Positions 58,503-64,000 of a stretch of 64,000 bases of DNA are shown one piece after another. Origin of the DNA: Nilaparvata lugens (lineage: Eukaryota; Arthropoda; Insecta; Hemiptera; Delphacidae); assembly GCF_014356525.2 (NCBI RefSeq), contig NC_052506.1, positions 21,665,916 to 21,729,915 of the forward strand, read 5' to 3'. The notes beneath the pieces were generated by a model. The model saw only the letters and a list, made by a program, of their open reading frames with translations, made no database searches and was not told the origin of the DNA. Each line of letters begins with the position of its first letter. Positions within the stretch are counted from its first letter, which is position 1. The translations under genes were made by a program, and so were the position numbers.

Positions 58503-60357
58503 AGTGAGTCGTTTTATTCAAGTGATGTTAGATTGAAATGAAATGAATGGCTCATTTTCAAAGATGAAGAAACACATTCGTATCCTAGATTCTTTAAATT
58601 CAGTTTCTAAGATGATAGCTTGAGTCTTATCAGTGACTGAAATGATCCCTTTCATTCTAGAGAAGTTTGCGCTCAGAGAATTTCTAAGTGAAGTTTGGAG
58701 AAGGATTTGGACTTATTCGTGGACTTGGACTTAGTGACTTATAATGGTGGTGAGGTAGTTTAGTGACATTCCGTTTTCCCCTTAGAATGGAACGGTTAAC
58801 GGTTGCAGACCAAAGTTATCATCCTGGTGACAGAAGTATTTGGAAAGACTAATGTGGCATTATGAATCGTTGAATATGGAGAATTGGGAGCACTAAAATA
58901 TGTGAGTATTAGATCAAAACTGAAGCTGTCAACTTGAAGATAGAATCAATCGCCATTAAAATTTTTGTTTAATCTTGTTCAGCCATTCTGATGATGATCA
59001 GTGAAGTATCTTCAAACTCTCTCCCTTGGAAAATTTATCAAGTTTAGAAGTTATCATATCTCAACAATATCATTCTCAAATCAATTATGGTACATTCTGG
59101 TGATGTTTTGTAAAGTATTGAACCCTCTTTTTTGAAAAAATCAGAAAGTATAAGTTTTTTTCGTGTATACGAGTATTCCAAAAATATTATATCAAAATTG
59201 AGTATTAATTTGAATTTTTCTTTGTTATTGAAGTTTTGAAAATATCTTTTGAAACCGATTAAATTCTCTTATTCTCTCAAATACAATCTGGTATGGACCA
59301 TTTTTCACAATCTTTTTCAAATCGACATCAATTTTTTATTCGAGATTCTGGATTTGTGGCTGCCGGGATGGTGACTGTAGCAGACTTCTGAGTGCTTTGC
59401 CGTTACCATTGAGAGTGTAATCGATATGTCATATCCATTCAGAAAATAACGGAAATCGAGTGAGAATTGAAGATTCTATGAATGATGGTTGGAGCAAGAA
59501 AATGCAGTAGATCTGGGAAGTAAGCTGATGGATTTTCTTGATTCATTTTTCACCAGCTCATTATTCATAGATAAATCGTGCCGAACAGCCTTCTGCAATA
59601 GACGGCGCAGGCGTACTCTTATGACTGGTAGGCTAGCCTATTCGAGGGCGGAAACGCAGAGGAATCGCTCCAGCTGCTGCCATTATTTAGGGATCGGAGT
59701 GGAGCGCTCCAGCCTCCTATCTGCCGCAGGCAGGCTATACATTTCTTGGCTGACCTTCCAATCACAACACACCCTGATCTACGTTCCCATTTTTCGAACT
59801 TTGCTCAACTCTATCTTGGAAAACCTAGGTATAATTTTAAATTTACCTAGTAAACCTGGTAACCAGGTAACCTAGGTATACCTGTAACTTTTCATGTTTA
59901 TCATAGAACATTATTGTATAAAGTGATAGATTATTTTCCAAGCACGTTGATGTGAGCTGAGATCTTCTAACTTTGTTATCTGCTAAATGAATCTGAGAAT
60001 ACTCTGAGATCTGCGAAATTCAATCACTCTTCTCAATAGTATATTTTTCCAGTAAGTCCTCGTTCATGACATACATAAGGAGTATTATGGAATTAGCTTG
60101 AATAAGGAGTGTTATGGAATGAGCATATTTATTACAAAATTGCTCATATTGAATTTGATCTTTTGTACTCGGTTCTATATCTACAGTATTTATCTTCTAA
60201 ATCAAGTCACTTAACTGCCTATTTATAGTACAGCTATGATAACTATATTGACATTTGTTATAGATTATAAGTCAATGCAGTTGATTGGTTAATATAGTTT
60301 CCACCGTTATATCTGATAGCTCGGGATCTTCCTCCTGGTTTGGAAGCTCAGCATATA
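58503..60357. other. No recognisable gene; palindromic patch near 59825-59880
   Basis: ACCTGGTAACCAGGT and two AACCTAGGTATA words crowd into 59820-59880, giving several overlapping short palindromes. A 128-codon frame at 59489-59875 starts from TTG and has no motif; its core at 59580-59720 is CpG-rich. Confidence 0.35.
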
Positions 60358-60560
60358 GTGAAATTGAAATGAAATGAAATTCAGTGAAACTGAATCTTTA
60401 TTATTCTCCTTTTAAAATACAAACAATATACAATATACATATACAAAACTTGAAGAAGGTTCCTCACATGGGCATAGCCTGTGCGCGAGGGACGATATGA
60501 TACCATCAATTTGCGACTAACCTTTCAATCCTAGTGGGAGACTTCTTGACCTCTTTATCA
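60358..60560 (-). mobile_element. 3' end of a non-LTR retrotransposon
   Basis: Minus strand: AGGAGAATAATAAAGATTCA followed by a GAAAT/ATTTC tandem tail at 60358-60385. Upstream lies TGCGCACAGGCTATGCCCATG-type 3' UTR. The signal plus pentamer tail is the standard end structure; no coding part was found. Confidence 0.55.
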
Positions 60561-61754
60561 GCCAGTAGGTCTCCTGTTCAAGTAAGCCATTTTTTTGTGA
60601 ACCGCATCATCTAACATTATGTCCTACATGTATACCTTAAATGCCTTCGGGAAGGAAACCAGTGAGAACGATTTGGATTGCTTACGAACATTCATGTATA
60701 TGTACAACATATAAGTTTCTTAGTAGATGGTCCTACGGTTTCCGAGTTTCAGCAATACTAACACCACAATAGATTCCTATTTTTTTAATGGAGATTTCCT
60801 GAAAAAGTCAGTGGAGATTTTCCTCACTTAGTGAGGTTTGAAGTGTAGTTATATCATGTTTCCAATGTTCGTACAAAATATGTAACCGGTACATGCTTTG
60901 AAATTCCAAAAGGCAATGTTTTGTGGCTGATCAGAGCAGGCGAAAGATTAGAGGTGGAGGGCACAGCAACACTCCATCATGTAGCTGCGTGCTATTGTCA
61001 ATGGCGAGAAAGATTTGTGGATCATTTGATTATGCAGGTGCTAGCATGTGAGTGTATGCGAGTGCGGGCAGCACCCCTCGGAGTCACTCCCTCCTCCCCC
61101 CCACCGACGGAAGCGCGGCCCCCCACAACGGAGGCCACACAAAATAGAGTGACCCAGTGTTTTTGTTTGACGTCATATTTGGTAGGCATTCTCACACCTC
61201 GCACGTATCTGCAGAACGATATGTGTTCTCGTTACAAATTGGAAACGCAGCATTTGTTACTACGGAAACGCGAATACAACACACCGAACAGATATTGCTG
61301 ACAACGTCAGAATGCTACATGTTCACAAACACCCACATTCATATTTTCAGTGGCTTACATCTTTGCTACAAGGCATTATTGGATTAAATTATTGTGAGCC
61401 AGACTGGAAATTCTGCTCGCGTGGATTTGCGACTACAGAGAAGGTCTTATAGTTGGAAATACTGAAACATATTCATTTGCACCGGCTGGAAATCGTAATT
61501 TGAATAATATTTTTCCTGTATAATCGGTATCCTTCATCATTTTATATTTTATCGAGGATAATACAGTAGAATCATATTTAGTGGAATCATTACCTCATCT
61601 ACTTCGATATGAGGACATACGGGAGGAGCTTGCTTGTGGTTGTGCCACTCAATGAAGAAATTATATAATCCCGAATTAGATCGAAGGAACATATCGACAG
61701 AAGCCGGTAGAATCCATCTGAATGCTCATAACTAGTAAGTTATGAAGCTATTAC

Positions 61755-61797
61755 AGTGAGCAGTCAGTGAGCAGTCAGTGAGCAGTCAGTGAGCAAG
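61755..61797. repeat. 11-bp tandem repeat (GTGAGCAGTCA), four units
   Basis: GTGAGCAGTCA repeats directly, ending in GTGAGCAAG. A short minisatellite. Confidence 0.9.
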
Positions 61798-63845
61798 AGA
61801 GCTTTGAGAGATCGCAAGAAGAATGTGCCCTCAAAATTAAAAATAGATAAAAGGATAACCACATCCGATCCAGACACAATGAATGCTCATTGAGGAATTC
61901 ATTCCTATTATTGCTATTAAAAGTGGACACTGGATATGAATTAAATCACAATAATATTTTGGACTGTTGTATGAATCAGAATTGTAACAGTTCTGGGCTT
62001 GAGCCTGAACTACTTTTCTGGGAGTTGTTTAATTGTTAATGATTTAATTGAATTAAATATAGAAGTACCGTGTCACATTTATGAGTATGAGACTTTCGAA
62101 TGGGGGAAAATACACAAAAAACCCTTGACAGAGGCGACAAGGAATTTGGTTCACTGACGTCCAGCTTAGCAATGAATTGGTCTACCGATATCTTAGAATT
62201 AGAATTGGAGATTCAAGAGAATTCTCCAGAGTAACATATTCCTTCTTATGAAAATTCACCTTGAACATAGGTAGTATGTGTATTCTTTCTCCTTCCCATA
62301 GTCCTCTAAGAACAAGAAAATATTCTGAGAAAATCGATCATGAATAACAATCAAGGGGCCCAGCCCGACAGGGGAATCCCATCAGAGCAAGGGAGTATAT
62401 TACAGTGGGAGTTGGGTTACGTAGTAACAAGTTAGGAAGGTGAGCATGGAGATAAATTGGAACTGATGTGTTCACAGAGCAATGAAAAGAAGAGTGCAGT
62501 GTTATTCTGGCAACATGAGATGGGAGAATAGAAAGAGGAAATGCAACCAACTTTTGCAATAGAATAAGTTTTCCATATTATTAAAATGCGGGTTTGCAGG
62601 TTCTTCTCAAACATTTCAGAATATGCGCCATTTTCGTACGTTCGACCTCAAAGTTTGTAGTTCACTTCAACCATTCAGGTTATTATTTATTTATATGAGT
62701 TGAGAATTGTGTAACTTATCAACAATACTTTCCGAGTTCCTTTCAAAATGATAGGATAAATTAATCATTCATTGCAGTTGGATCTAATCAGCGTTCAATG
62801 TCATATCGTACCATGTTATACTTATGCATCGTATCTATACAGGAATCAATTTTTCATGGAGGAAATAGTCTTATATACTCGAGAAGTGAATCCACTTCAA
62901 AAATTCTCTTTATCTCAGGAATTATTTTTGTTTTCTCAAAAGTTCCGACCTTGTCCATGGGTGATAGTTTTAATTTTTATTCAAAAATAAATTAACAAAT
63001 TATTTTATTAGTAATCAATGACTATAACGTTTTCAGGTGGAATCCGAGCCAATGTGAAGATACTTTAAAGCTCATAACTGATTTTTAGAGGAGCTGACCT
63101 CGAGTTACCTTTCTCATGACATCACTAACCGATATCGAATTCCACGCACTACAAGCGAGATTAATCACATCTCAATTTTGTTATCGAGCTTCTCACTAAA
63201 CAATATTGACTTTCCACAAACACGGAAAGCTAGAAGGTAAATTGGTCAGATAGTCAAGGTATCGGTCCAATTCATAAATTTTATATTGAAAGATAGCGAA
63301 ATTGATGGATCTATAATAAGTTGGTCCTAGGACGACATAATATTTACTTGGAATTGACTTGAGAAAACTCATCCCCAATCGGACACAGCTTGAAAATTGG
63401 AATTGAATCATCAATCCATTGTTCCAGTTTTCAATTGCTTGGAAATAGTAATAAATTCAAATCGTATTATCTCAAATCTATTACCGAAGTGCCTACTCAC
63501 CAAATTGAACGCAATAAAACTCATTCTTTACTTTTTCCAATTTCCCTCTCACCCTGTACCACCATCCGTTACACCCGTCAGAGGATTTTCATTTTTCATC
63601 ATTCCTTCATCCGACTCTTCCCATTGGTTCATTGTGGATATAGATTTCCCTAACCCTTTTTTCTCAAGAACAGCTCTTTCTCTCCTCTCACTCCTGCTAC
63701 ATATTGATTGCTAGAGTTCATTGCTTCTTGGAGCGGTAGTATTTGTGAGAGTTATGATTGGTTACATAGAATTAATGAGGCTAGCCAGTATCTGAATGTC
63801 AAAAAAAGAATGTGAACATCCATTTTCTAACATACACATTTTGGC

Positions 63846-63915
63846 CTCTAGAGTTTATCAACCAATTACCTAGAGACAATAATTATCTAGAGTTTATTGG
63901 CCAATTACCTATATC
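63846..63915. repeat. Imperfect direct repeat, two units
   Basis: CTAGAGTTTATCAACCAATT followed by ACCTAGAGACAAT recurs as CTAGAGTTTATTGGCCAATT and ACCTATATCGACAAT. A local duplication. Confidence 0.7.
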
Positions 63916-64000
63916 GACAATGTGAGAACTGAAGCTCAGGAAAGGAAAAAAATCATGAGTATAAATAAGGTGATATAAATAAGCATCACCATTGTGAGTA

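Larger units (their letters stand above)
60561..64000. other. No recognisable gene to the window end
   Basis: A CpG- and C-rich patch at 61040-61140 lies within a 126-codon frame (60921-61301) without motif. Two small tandem repeats are listed separately. The rest is AT-rich. Confidence 0.4.

Noticed and set aside
59489..59875. 128-codon plus-strand frame
   Set aside because: Starts from TTG, no domain; the palindromic tail region translates to low-information sequence.
1..64000. CRISPR arrays, rRNA, intact tRNA genes, known insect microRNAs
   Set aside because: Looked for by eye on both strands; no regularly spaced palindromic repeats and no recognisable RNA gene core found.

Overview
The window looks like AT-rich insect nuclear DNA. 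Three things support this: a spliced neuronal-type IQ-motif exon, several insect-type jockey/CR1-like non-LTR retrotransposon fragments, and piggyBac and Tc1-type remnants. The style of the repeats suggests a hemipteran, possibly a planthopper, but that is an impression and was not tested. Most of the sequence is intron or intergenic DNA. No bacterial-style operons, rRNA, canonical tRNA or CRISPR arrays were seen.

Left part (1-13.4 kb). A decayed jockey-type reverse transcriptase lies at the very start. At 1469-1618, on the minus strand, is the best host-gene exon: 150 nt with both splice sites and a perfect IQ calmodulin-binding motif, resembling igloo/neurogranin/GAP-43 proteins. Next comes an internally deleted piggyBac element (1944-2601) that still encodes a piece of transposase C-terminus. 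A 5'-truncated non-LTR retrotransposon follows at 4.55-5.85 kb. A second possible minus-strand exon sits at 12075-12187, and another non-LTR fragment at 12.8-13.2 kb.

Centre (13402-21559). This holds a complete, apparently young LTR retrotransposon of about 8.2 kb. It has 2.0-kb LTRs (TG...CA), a 4-bp target duplication (TAAC), a tRNA-Lys-like primer-binding region repeated three times with a 41-bp period, and a 417-aa Gag. A second long open frame of 528 codons overlaps Gag in the -1 frame. No protease, reverse transcriptase, RNase H or integrase was recognised, so it appears to be a non-autonomous, gag-only element that would need pol from a partner. This is the most interesting object in the window.

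Right part (21.6-64 kb). Largely non-coding. It contains a possible last exon with a Cys cluster (21812-22034), a pair of adjacent MITEs (24.1-24.5 kb), a 97-bp tandem repeat with an alternating two-unit pattern (28.3-28.7 kb), and a family of foldback repeats with a shared core that may derive from Penelope-type hammerhead sequences (29.4, 35.2, 49.8 and 50.6 kb). It also has an interrupted foldback element at 38.5 kb, other MITEs at 40.2, 42.4, 46.3 and 58.3 kb, and 3' ends of non-LTR elements at 41.8, 52.6-53.7, 55.5 and 60.4 kb. Unassigned open frames are listed at low confidence.
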